A stretch of DNA of 64,000 nt from Stigmatella ashevillena (GTDB taxonomy: Bacteria > Myxococcota > Myxococcia > Myxococcales > Myxococcaceae). Positions 19,873 through 28,267 of this stretch are shown here, piece by piece. Below the pieces are notes generated by a model. The model had not been told where the DNA came from. It was given only the letters and a program-made list of their open reading frames with translations, and made no database searches. Location: the NCBI RefSeq assembly GCF_028368975.1, contig NZ_JAQNDM010000002.1:7806425-7870424 (forward strand), given 5' to 3'. How positions within the stretch are numbered: position 1 is the first letter of the stretch; every line of letters begins with the position of its first letter. The position numbers and the translations under genes were made by a program.

Positions 19873-19938
19873 GCCCTGCTTGCCTGGCGCTCTCTTTCCA
19901 CACCACACTCCGCCGCCATCTTCCTGGAGCCTGCCCTC

Positions 19939-22900
19939 GTGCAAATCCCGTCACGCGAAGCCTTCCTGTCGGCGTTGGAGTCCCTGGGGTATGGCGCCCG
20001 CACGGCCCGGGCGGCGGCCCTGGGACGCGAGGGCAGGGCCCGCCCCGAACTGCGCCAACTCATGACGACCCTGTTGGCCGGTGATGCCTACGAGGGGGGG
20101 CTGGCGATTGAACTGGCCCATGGCGCGGGGGAGGGGGACATCATCCTGCGAGGGCTCACCCACCCGTCAGGCTTTGTGCGGGCGCGCGCGGCCTCCTTCG
20201 TGGGCCTCCTCGTGCGGGAAGACGAGGTCATCGAGCGTGCACTTCCCGGATTGGCCCCCGCCACCCGCCGCCGGGTCCTCAAGGCCGTGGCGAGGTCCCG
20301 GAGAGGCACCCTGGCGGCCCGGCTGCTTCCCTCCGTACTGGCCCACCACGGGGCCGCGGAAGCCACCTTGCTCCTGTCCGCGCTCGAGGCGTCCACGGTG
20401 TCTCGATTCCTTCCGGAGCTCGAGCACGCCGTGCGCTCCTGGCGCACGCTGGTGTACCGCCATCCCGACGCGGTACGGGCGTTTCTCCAGGAGCGCTTCA
20501 TTCAAGCGCCGGAGCGTGAGCGCTCCCGGCTCTTTTTTCGCTACGGCGCTGTCTTGGCAGAGCTGACGTACCTCCAGCCAGACGCGGTGCTACGGCTGGT
20601 TCAGGAGTTCAGCCCTCCGGACGAGTTACCGGGCTTCCTCCCGCGGTTCCTGCCCTGCCTCACGCGGCGCCATCCCGGGCAGGTGTTCGCGCTCCTGATG
20701 CGGCCCGCGTTCCGTGCGCGCCTGCTCGAGCAGGGCCTCTCCAAGGGGATGCTGCGGCAAGCCAAGACCTTCTCCCAGGAGCAGCGGCTGGCGCTGGCGC
20801 AGGTCTTGTCGGAAGCGCCGCTCCATCTGGGCCGCTTCCTGGCGGCCTTTGCTCCTTCCGAGCGTGCCCCGCTCTTCACCGTGGCGTTCGGGGGAACCTC
20901 GCCCCGCGTGTTGCCCGAGGGGTTGGTCGCGGTGTTGCCGCACGCCGCGCGGGATGCGGAGGCTTCGCGCCAGTTGGGCCTGCGCGAGGTGCAGGAGGAC
21001 CGGGACCGGCAGCTTGCGTTGCAGGCCCTTCGCGCCATCGAGCACGCGCGCGAGCCCTTGCAGAAGGCCGCCTTTGCCAGCAAGGCCGAGGATCGCGCCC
21101 GGGCGCTCGTGCTGCTCGTGTCCTGCTCCGGGCTGTCCCGCCGGGGCATGACCGAGACGCTCGCGCACCTGTCCCGATTGAAGAACGAGCAGGATCCGGT
21201 CCGCCTCGCGGTGCTGTCCGAGCTGGCCCGGGTGCCCGTGTCTGTTTTCGTGCCCGAGCACATTCCTGCCCTCGAAGCCCTGGTGACCTATGCGGCCGAG
21301 GCGCGGGATACCTCGCGTGGGACGCAAGGGGCGCTCCAGGAGCTGTCCTTCCGGTTCATCCGGGCCCATGCCGTCGCGCCCGAGGGCCCTTTCTTCCGCT
21401 TCGCCCTGGCGACGCTGAAGCGCCTTGCGGGACAGTCCGGCTCGCTGGTTCTTCCGTCCCTGGAGAAGAACCTGCCGCGCGGGGCCGAGCACCACCTCTT
21501 CGCGGCCCTGCTCCCGATGATCCGCTCCGCGGGCCAGCGCGAGGGGTATGATCTCATCATCTCGCTGACGCAGGCGCTGGGCCGGCGCGCGTGGGGCATG
21601 GACATGCTCCAGCAGCTGTTGGAGCCCATCACCGAGGCGAAGCCCGACTGGCTGGCGCAGACGGCCATTCAGCTCTGGCTGGCCCCGCCCCGGACGCGGG
21701 ATGGCCGGGTCCGTCAGCTGATGGCGCGCGACGAGAGCCTCGTGACGCTTCCCCTCGTCTTCGAGCACCTCCACCGGCGCAGGCAGGAGTGGCTGGATCC
21801 CTATCTCCAAGGCCGGGTGCTCAAGGGCCGCTTCACCACGGGGAAGACGGGCTGGGTTCCTTCGGTCCAGAGGGGATTCCACCGGTGGTTGCCGCGTCAG
21901 CAGCGCGCATTCCGGGACGTGCTGTTGCGCATTGCCCGGGACACGGGGCGCAGCAGCTGGGAGCGGGGCGGGGTGCTGCGGGTGCTTCCCGCGCTTCACG
22001 TGGTGGGGGTGGACGACTTGAGGCCCTTCCTCCAGGTGCCGGATGTGCCCACCGTGGAAGCCGCGCTGGGCGCGCTGGTGTGGTTGGACCGTCCCGAGCC
22101 TGCGCTGCCCCTGCTCCTGGACGCCTTGGACGGAGATCAGGCCCGGGTGGCCATGTACGCGGTTCCCCGGGTCGCGAAGTTCGTTTCCCCGGAGACGCTG
22201 TCCGCGGCGCTCAGCGCGCTGTTGTCGCGCGAGCGCCTCAAGGTGACGGTCTATAAGGAAGTGCTGCGGTTGCTCGGCACCTTCCGTTCCCCTCAGAGCG
22301 TGGCCCTGCTGCGTCAGCAATGGGGCCGACCCGGGCTTCACCGGGATGTGCGCATCGCCGTGGGGCATGCCGCGCGCCAACTGCTCGATGACCCAGAGGC
22401 CTGGGCCCTGCTGGACGAGATGGCCCGGAGCGCCGACACCTATGTGCCCGCGAGCTTGCTCGACCAGCGCCCCGAGGAGCTGGCCGCGCTGCTTCGCCCC
22501 CGGTATGCGGCCCTCGTTCTCCAAGTCTCCCGCCATCCGGACCTCACCGTGCGCCGTCAGGCCTTCTCCGCCCTGCCGCGCTGGTCCGTGGGGGTGGAGG
22601 AGCAGGTGGCGCGTGAGGCCTCGGGGCGGGTGCTGGACTTCGCCTCGGGGGCGGAGTGGCGCGAGGCCACCCAGGCGTTGGTGGAGGCCACCCGGGAGGG
22701 GACGGCGTTCGAGCAGGTGGTGGCCTGTGTCTCGAAGCTCGTCTCCGCCCCGGTGGCCGAGGACGCGACGCCCGAGCGCGATGTGCCCGCGCTCCAGCGC
22801 TTGAAGGCGCTCTGTCAGGCGCTCCTCGGGCTGCCACGCCCGGTGCGGCTGCGGTTGAGAACCTCGCTGGAGGCGGTGGCCCAGGTCCTGTCCCAGGAGG

Positions 22901-23271
22901 CCTCGTTGTGGCCCCTGCGCGCCTCGCTTCGTCTGGCCTGCCTGGAATGGCATGACGTCCCAGCCGCCGCGGACGTGCTGCTCGCGCTGGGGGAGGAGAT
23001 CCGCGCGGAGCCTCTCTTCGCCCCCTCGCTGGCGGCCGTGGTCTCGGAGGCCGTGGACAACCCCCGTGCCGAGTGGATGCCCGAGAGCCTCCTGGACGTC
23101 GCGGACCGGCTGGGGAGCGCGATGCCGCTGGTCTCCCTGGTGCTCATCTCCGCCGCGGGGCGGCGCCTCCACTGGCGGGAGGACGCGGCGCTGCGTCTGC
23201 GCGCCTTGCGGCGGCATCCCGGGGCCGCCGTCCGCACGGCCGCTCATGCCATCGTCACCGCGAGCGAATAG
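19939..23271 (+). CDS. Giant HEAT-repeat-like protein, 1110 aa
   Basis: GTG start. No signal peptide or membrane segment. The whole length is helical pairs of 30-45 residues rich in Leu, Ala and Arg, with typical armadillo/HEAT punctuation (TVEAALGALVWLDRPEPALPLLLDAL; ARVAMYAVPRVAKFVSPETLSAALSALL). It is a solenoid scaffold, probably cytoplasmic. It begins 66 bp after the acyltransferase in the same direction, so it may belong to that operon. No catalytic motif seen. Similar solenoid proteins in myxobacteria are mostly uncharacterised. Confidence 0.8.
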   Translation: MQIPSREAFLSALESLGYGARTARAAALGREGRARPELRQLMTTLLAGDAYEGGLAIELAHGAGEGDIILRGLTHPSGFVRARAASFVGLLVREDEVIERALPGLAPATRRRVLKAVARSRRGTLAARLLPSVLAHHGAAEATLLLSALEASTVSRFLPELEHAVRSWRTLVYRHPDAVRAFLQERFIQAPERERSRLFFRYGAVLAELTYLQPDAVLRLVQEFSPPDELPGFLPRFLPCLTRRHPGQVFALLMRPAFRARLLEQGLSKGMLRQAKTFSQEQRLALAQVLSEAPLHLGRFLAAFAPSERAPLFTVAFGGTSPRVLPEGLVAVLPHAARDAEASRQLGLREVQEDRDRQLALQALRAIEHAREPLQKAAFASKAEDRARALVLLVSCSGLSRRGMTETLAHLSRLKNEQDPVRLAVLSELARVPVSVFVPEHIPALEALVTYAAEARDTSRGTQGALQELSFRFIRAHAVAPEGPFFRFALATLKRLAGQSGSLVLPSLEKNLPRGAEHHLFAALLPMIRSAGQREGYDLIISLTQALGRRAWGMDMLQQLLEPITEAKPDWLAQTAIQLWLAPPRTRDGRVRQLMARDESLVTLPLVFEHLHRRRQEWLDPYLQGRVLKGRFTTGKTGWVPSVQRGFHRWLPRQQRAFRDVLLRIARDTGRSSWERGGVLRVLPALHVVGVDDLRPFLQVPDVPTVEAALGALVWLDRPEPALPLLLDALDGDQARVAMYAVPRVAKFVSPETLSAALSALLSRERLKVTVYKEVLRLLGTFRSPQSVALLRQQWGRPGLHRDVRIAVGHAARQLLDDPEAWALLDEMARSADTYVPASLLDQRPEELAALLRPRYAALVLQVSRHPDLTVRRQAFSALPRWSVGVEEQVAREASGRVLDFASGAEWREATQALVEATREGTAFEQVVACVSKLVSAPVAEDATPERDVPALQRLKALCQALLGLPRPVRLRLRTSLEAVAQVLSQEASLWPLRASLRLACLEWHDVPAAADVLLALGEEIRAEPLFAPSLAAVVSEAVDNPRAEWMPESLLDVADRLGSAMPLVSLVLISAAGRRLHWREDAALRLRALRRHPGAAVRTAAHAIVTASE

Positions 23272-23300
23272 GCCCGCCGCCCCCGCTTCCGCGGGCCTTC
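23271..23300. terminator. Bidirectional hairpin between HEAT protein and NtrC-type regulator
   Basis: GGCCCGC (23271-23277) pairs with GCGGGCC (23291-23297) across a 13-base loop and is followed by TTC. It overlaps both stop codons of the convergent genes, so it can serve both. Confidence 0.5.
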
Positions 23301-24693
23301 ACACCAGGCCGTGCTCCTCGAGCTTGTTGTAGAGGGTGCGGCGGCTGACGCCCAGCAGGCGCGCGGCGAGCGTGCGGTTGTCCCTCGCCCGCTGGAGGGC
23401 ATCCAGCAGCGCCTGCCGCTCCGTTCCCCGGCGCTGGGCGTCCAGCGTTCCGAGCTCGTTGCCCGGCGGCGTGGCGGGCGGAGGGGGCGGACTCGCCGGG
23501 GCGGAAGGGACGGAGGAGGGCGTCAGCCCGGGTTGCCGCGCCAGCTCGCGCGCCACATCCCCGGCCGTGAGGAGGGGCCCATCCGAGAGCACCACCAGCC
23601 GCTCCATGAAGTTCTGGAGCTGCCGCACGTTGCCCGGCCAGGGCTGGGCCTGGAGGGTCTGGAGCCCCTCGGGTGTCAGCGTGAAGGGCTGCCGCCCGTT
23701 GGCCTTGGCGTGCGCTTCCAGGAAGTGCCGTGCCAGCGGTTCGACGTCCTCGGGTCTCGCCCGGAGCGGAGGCAGTCCCACCGGCACCACGTTGAGGCGG
23801 TAGAAGAGGTCCTCCCGGAACTCGCCTTGCTTCACCATCTCCTCCAGGGAGCGGTGGGTGGCCGCCACGAAGCGCACGTCCACTTTCAGCGTCTGCGTGC
23901 CGCCCAGCCGCTCGAACTCGCGCTCCTGGATGAGCCGCAGCAGCTTCACCTGGACCGAGAGGGTGATGTCCCCAATCTCATCCAGGAAGAGGGTGCCCCC
24001 GTGGGCCAACTCCACCCGCCCCGGCTTGCGCGCCGCCGCGCCGGTGAAGGCGCCTTTCTCGTAGCCGAACAGCTCGCTCTCCAGGAGCGTCTCCGGCAGG
24101 GCCGCGCAGTGCAGCTTCACGAAAGGGCCATTGCGGCGGGGGCTCGCATCGTGCACCGCGCGGGCCGCCAGCTCCTTGCCGGTACCGGACTCTCCCCGAA
24201 GCAGCACCGTTGCCGTGCCCATCGCCGCGCGGGTCAACAGGGCTTCTACCTCGGCCATCGCGGCGCTCCGGCCCACGAAGGCCCCCGTTCTCAGGACGGC
24301 GGGGGCGGGCTCGCCCTGCGCCCGCAGAAGGGTTTTTCGCAGGGTGAAGAGGATCTCCTGCCGGTCGAACGGCTTGAGGATGAAGTCCGCCGCGCCCGCC
24401 CGCATGGCCTCCACCGCCATGGGCACCGTGCCGTGGGCCGTCATCAACACGACGGGGACGTCCGGACACACGCGCGTCACCTCGGTGAGCAGCTCCAGGC
24501 CGCTCATGCCCGGCATCCGCACGTCACTCACCACCACGTCGATGGGCCTCTGCCGCAGCAGGGTGAGCGCCTCCGCCCCGCTCCAGGCGGTGTGCACCGT
24601 GAGCCCCGCTTGCGTCAGCAGGGCGCCGAGCACCTTGGCCACGGCCCGATCGTCATCCACCAGCAGCACGTTTCCCTTCAGCGGCTCGCTCAC
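23299..24693 (-). CDS. Sigma-54-dependent response regulator (NtrC family)
   Basis: 464 aa, GTG start overlapping the kinase stop as GTGA. Receiver domain 1-120 with acidic pocket D13-D-D and phospho-acceptor D57 (VVVSDVRMPGMSG). AAA+ domain ~145-380: Walker A GESGTGKE, the sigma-54-contacting loop GYEKGAFTGA, Walker B GGTLFLDEIGD, and the R-finger region FREDLFYRLNVVPVGLPPLR. Pro-rich linker, then a Fis-type HTH at the C-terminus (RTLAARLLGVSRRTLYNKLEE). It activates sigma-54 promoters when phosphorylated by the partner kinase just upstream. Target genes are unknown. Confidence 0.95.
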   Translation of the reverse strand: MSEPLKGNVLLVDDDRAVAKVLGALLTQAGLTVHTAWSGAEALTLLRQRPIDVVVSDVRMPGMSGLELLTEVTRVCPDVPVVLMTAHGTVPMAVEAMRAGAADFILKPFDRQEILFTLRKTLLRAQGEPAPAVLRTGAFVGRSAAMAEVEALLTRAAMGTATVLLRGESGTGKELAARAVHDASPRRNGPFVKLHCAALPETLLESELFGYEKGAFTGAAARKPGRVELAHGGTLFLDEIGDITLSVQVKLLRLIQEREFERLGGTQTLKVDVRFVAATHRSLEEMVKQGEFREDLFYRLNVVPVGLPPLRARPEDVEPLARHFLEAHAKANGRQPFTLTPEGLQTLQAQPWPGNVRQLQNFMERLVVLSDGPLLTAGDVARELARQPGLTPSSVPSAPASPPPPPATPPGNELGTLDAQRRGTERQALLDALQRARDNRTLAARLLGVSRRTLYNKLEEHGLV

Positions 24694-26231
24694 GGGGCTC
24701 TTTCTCCTGGAACGCTGGCTCCTGGCTGCGCCTCCTGGGCGGGCAGGCGCAGGAGGAGGATGGTACCGTGCCCCTCGCGGCTCGTCAGGGACACCTCGCC
24801 GCCATGGGCCTCCACCACCCGGCGCACGAAGGCCAGGCCCAGCCCACTGCCCGAGGCCTTGGTGGTGAAGAACTCGTCGAAGGCCCGCTCGCGCGTGCGC
24901 GCATCCATGCCCTCGCCCGTGTCCTCCACACACAGCACCACGCTGCGGCCCTCTGGGCCCTCCCGCCGGGTGCGCACCGTGAGGGTTCCTCCCCGGGGCA
25001 TGGCCTCGCAGGCATTGCGCACCAGGTTCTCCAGCGCGTTGGCCAGCAAGTCGTGGTCGCCTTCACACGGGGGCAAGTCCCGCGCCAGGGCGCGCTCCAG
25101 CCTCACGTGGGGAAAGCCGGCGAAGGCCTGGAGCCCCAGCACCTCCTCCACCAGCCGGTTCAGGTCCAGGGGGTGGGTCAGCGGCTCGACCCGCCCCAGC
25201 CGCTGGTAGGTGCTCACCACCCGGTCCAACCGCTCCACCTGTTCCAGCAGCAGGTCCAGGAAGTCCCCCTTGTCCTCCCAGGAGTGGCCCTGGGTGTGCT
25301 CTTCCTTGAGGAACTGTGCGGCCCCCTTGAGCGCGGCGATGGGGTTTTTCAGGTCGTGCGCCATCTGCGCGGAGAAGCGGCCCAGGGTGGCCAGCTGCTT
25401 CAGGCGCTCGCGCTGGAGGACAAAGGCGCTCACCCCCCGGCGCGTGGCGGCCAGGAGCGCCAGGGTGATGGCGGTGGTGGCGGCGATGAGGGCCCCCTGC
25501 GCGGCGGCGAAGAGGCGGAAGACGATGAGGTAGGCGAGCACCCCCACCACCGCCAGCGTCACCGCGTACAGGGCCGCGCCGATGGACAAGTCCTTGCCGA
25601 AGAGGTGGAAGCGCAGGGCCACGGTGGCCATCACGGGCAGGCCCAGCAGCGTGCCCAGCGTCCCCAGCCGGGGAACACTCAGCCCCAGCTCCGCCATCAG
25701 GTCCGTGCCCGGCAGCGCCGCCAGCAGCACCAGCCCCAGCAGCACCAGCCCCGTGCGGAGCCGTTCGTCCAGCCGGACCGAGCGGTGCAGGTGCAGCAGC
25801 AGCAGCCCCCACCCGGCGGCCAGCAGCGGGGCGACGAGCGCCAGCGAGAGGCGGGCAAAGGCCGGCGAGGTGGCGCGCTCGGCCAGCCAGGGGGAGCCCA
25901 GCGCCGAGAAGGCCAGGATGGCCAGGGCACAGTAGACCGCATAGGCGGCGACGAGCCCCCCGCCGAACCGGCGGCGCTGCCCGGTGAAGGAGAGGATGAA
26001 GTGCACCGTGCACGGGGCCGCCAGGACGGTGGCCCCGAGGTTGACGAGCCGCCACCCCTCCTCGCCGGAGACGGCGAAGGCGAAGTTGGCGAAGTTCCAC
26101 ATGGACAGCGCAATGGACAGCAGCGACAGCGGCAGGGCCAGGGGACTTTTGCCCACCCGGGCCAGCGCCAATCCCGCCAGGGCGAGCTGCCCCGCGCAGG
26201 CCATCAGGCTCAGCCACGCCATTCCGCTCAT
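24690..26231 (-). CDS. Membrane histidine kinase, partner of the NtrC-type regulator
   Basis: 513 aa. About eight hydrophobic segments fill residues 1-265, a multi-pass sensor without a periplasmic domain of note. Then the HisKA domain with phospho-accepting H292 in AQMAHDLKNPIAALKG, followed by HATPase_c: N-box NALENLVRNACEAMP, G1 DTGEGMD, G2 GSGLGLAFVRRVVEAHGG. The C-terminal 4 bp overlap with the regulator gene shows translational coupling. The multi-pass region resembles the sensory part of other myxobacterial NtrB-like kinases; the ligand is unknown. The divergent gene is a secreted subtilase. Confidence 0.93.
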   Translation of the reverse strand: MSGMAWLSLMACAGQLALAGLALARVGKSPLALPLSLLSIALSMWNFANFAFAVSGEEGWRLVNLGATVLAAPCTVHFILSFTGQRRRFGGGLVAAYAVYCALAILAFSALGSPWLAERATSPAFARLSLALVAPLLAAGWGLLLLHLHRSVRLDERLRTGLVLLGLVLLAALPGTDLMAELGLSVPRLGTLGTLLGLPVMATVALRFHLFGKDLSIGAALYAVTLAVVGVLAYLIVFRLFAAAQGALIAATTAITLALLAATRRGVSAFVLQRERLKQLATLGRFSAQMAHDLKNPIAALKGAAQFLKEEHTQGHSWEDKGDFLDLLLEQVERLDRVVSTYQRLGRVEPLTHPLDLNRLVEEVLGLQAFAGFPHVRLERALARDLPPCEGDHDLLANALENLVRNACEAMPRGGTLTVRTRREGPEGRSVVLCVEDTGEGMDARTRERAFDEFFTTKASGSGLGLAFVRRVVEAHGGEVSLTSREGHGTILLLRLPAQEAQPGASVPGERAP

Positions 26232-26419
26232 GGGCTCTCCGGGAGGCAGGCCACTGGGGCACTTCGGGCCGGGAGCAGCGGAGACAGGCTGGAGAGGGAT
26301 TCAGGAGATGCATGCTTATAAGCCAATGAAGCCTTTCCAGGATTTTTCGGGTTGTCTATACCGTGTGCGGGTTTGGGCTCCCACCCTCTCTGACCCGAGG
26401 CCCACCCAGGAGCGACATC

Positions 26420-28234
26420 GTGAAACTTTCCCAGTATGTCCGTGCTGCAACTGCTTTCACGCTCGTAGCGTGTGGAGGCGAGGCGCCCGAGGGCATTGAC
26501 GCCGCGCAAGCCCGCGAGGCCTCCCAAGAGGTTCGCGCGGAGGGCACCTTTCTTCGCAACATGGATCCCATTGCGAACCAGTACATCGTCGTGCTGAAGG
26601 ACAGCGCGGTCGCGCTGGGAGACACCCAGTGGGTGGCCCAATCCCTCGCGCAGCGGTTCGGTGGCCGGACGAATCAGGTCTTCCGCCACGCGCTGAATGG
26701 CTTCTCGGTCACGTTGAAGGAAGCGGATGCCCGGGCCCTGTCCGCGGATTCCCGTGTGGCGTACGTGGAGGAGGATGGCTGGGTCTATCCGGATGCGGTG
26801 CAGAGCGGGGCCACCTGGGGCCTGGACCGGGTGGATCAGCGCAACCTGCCGCTGGATGGCAACTATCAGTATGACGGGACGGGCAGCGGGGTTCATGCCT
26901 ATGTCATCGATTCGGGAATTCGTGCCAGCCACTCGGAGTTCGGCGGCCGCGTCTCGCTGGACTACACGGCCGTCAACGATGGGAACGGTGCCGGGGATTG
27001 TAACGGCCATGGAACGCACGTCGCGGGCACCATCGGTGGGAGCACCTGGGGCATCGCCAAGAACGTCAGCCTGCACTCGGTGCGAGTCTTTCCCTGTCAG
27101 GGAGGCGCCTCCTGGGCCACGGTCATCGGTGCGGTGGATTGGGTCACGGCGAACCACATCAAGCCCGCCGTGGTCAACATGAGCCTGGGGGGAGGGGCCC
27201 TCCAGGCGGTGGATGATGCCTTGCGCAACTCCATCGCCGCGGGAGTCACCTATGTGGTGGCCGCTGGCAACTCCGCCACGGACGCGTGCACGCAGTCGCC
27301 CGCCCGCACCGCCGAGGCCATCACCATCGGCGCCACCGAGCCGAACGACGCTCGCGCCTACTACTCCAATTTCGGCACGTGCTTGGATTTGTTCGCTCCG
27401 GGCTCGGGGATTACCTCGGCCAGCTTCCAGGATGATTCCAGCTCCGCCGTCATGAGCGGCACCTCCATGGCCGCCCCCCACGTGGTGGGCGCCGTGGCGC
27501 TGTATCTCTCCAAGACGCCCAGCGCGACGCCTGCGCAGGTCGCCGCAGCCCTGACCACCCGCGCTACGCCCGGCGTGGTGACGGACGCGGGCGCGGGTTC
27601 TCCCAACCTGCTCCTGTTCGTGGGGGATTCCACGACGCCGCCCCCTGCGAACAACTGCTCCACGTACAGCTTCACGTCCTACCGGGGGCAGAATGGCAAG
27701 CAGATCTCCTGCACCTGTGGCGCGGTGACGGGCGGCGCCGTGTGGGGCACGGATCTCTATACTGACGACTCGAACGCGTGTGTGGCGGCGGTGCACGCGG
27801 GCGTCATCCCCGCCAGTGGTGGCACGGTGACCGTCACCATTCAGCCGGGGCAGAGCAGCTACACCGGCTCGACCCGCAATGGAGTGACCACCTACTCCTA
27901 CGGTTCCTGGGCCGGCAGCTTCTCCGTCGGGGGTTCCGCTCCCCCTCTCGCGAAGTGCTCGACGTACAGCTTCACGTCCTACCGGGGGCAGAATGGCAAG
28001 CAGATCCCCTGCTCCTGCGACGCGGTGAGCGGTGGCGCCGTGTGGGGCACGGACCTCTACACGGATGATTCGAACGTGTGTGTGGCGGCGGTGCACGCGG
28101 GCATCATCTCCGCCAGTGGCGGCACGGTGACCGTCACCATTCAGCCGGGGCAGAGCAGCTACACCGGCTCGACCCGCAATGGGGTGACCACCTACTCCTA
28201 CGGTTCCTGGGCCGGCAGCTTCTCGCTTCAGTAG
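26420..28234 (+). CDS. Subtilisin-family (proteinase K-like) lipoprotein protease with two LCCL domains
   Basis: 604 aa from the GTG at 26420, which puts a lipobox (TLVAC, Cys18) in place; no earlier start does so well. Inhibitor-type prodomain ~53-122 (QYIVVLKD...AYVEED). Catalytic domain with D164 (YVIDSGI), H197 (GHGTHVAGT), N284 (AAGN) and S349 ([10 protein letters not shown]); cysteines match proteinase K-type enzymes. After a TTPPPA linker come two LCCL domains (~413-506 and 513-604), each with [29 protein letters not shown] and YTGSTRNGV. They are near-identical. LCCL modules bind ligands or carbohydrates, so they may tether the enzyme to prey surfaces. Confidence 0.93.
   Translation: MKLSQYVRAATAFTLVACGGEAPEGIDAAQAREASQEVRAEGTFLRNMDPIANQYIVVLKDSAVALGDTQWVAQSLAQRFGGRTNQVFRHALNGFSVTLKEADARALSADSRVAYVEEDGWVYPDAVQSGATWGLDRVDQRNLPLDGNYQYDGTGSGVHAYVIDSGIRASHSEFGGRVSLDYTAVNDGNGAGDCNGHGTHVAGTIGGSTWGIAKNVSLHSVRVFPCQGGASWATVIGAVDWVTANHIKPAVVNMSLGGGALQAVDDALRNSIAAGVTYVVAAGNSATDACTQSPARTAEAITIGATEPNDARAYYSNFGTCLDLFAPGSGITSASFQDDSSSAVMSGTSMAAPHVVGAVALYLSKTPSATPAQVAAALTTRATPGVVTDAGAGSPNLLLFVGDSTTPPPANNCSTYSFTSYRGQNGKQISCTCGAVTGGAVWGTDLYTDDSNACVAAVHAGVIPASGGTVTVTIQPGQSSYTGSTRNGVTTYSYGSWAGSFSVGGSAPPLAKCSTYSFTSYRGQNGKQIPCSCDAVSGGAVWGTDLYTDDSNVCVAAVHAGIISASGGTVTVTIQPGQSSYTGSTRNGVTTYSYGSWAGSFSLQ
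27654..28230 (+). repeat. Tandem 300-bp duplication encoding the two LCCL domains
   Basis: The segment around 27661-27930 recurs at 27961-28230 with an exact 300-bp offset and only scattered substitutions. Long stretches such as those around 27832-27900 and 28132-28200 are essentially identical. Confidence 0.9.
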
Positions 28235-28267
28235 CAGGGGAGGAGGCCGCCGGGACGGGGGTTGGGC

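Noticed and set aside
20626-23247. Minus-strand frame of over 870 codons opposite the HEAT gene
   Set aside because: His/Gln/Arg-rich low-information translation; the plus-strand gene has clear solenoid repeats and a terminator at its end.
26228-28096. Minus-strand frame opposite the subtilase
   Set aside because: The subtilase has all catalytic residues on the plus strand; the antisense product is repetitive only because the DNA under it is.
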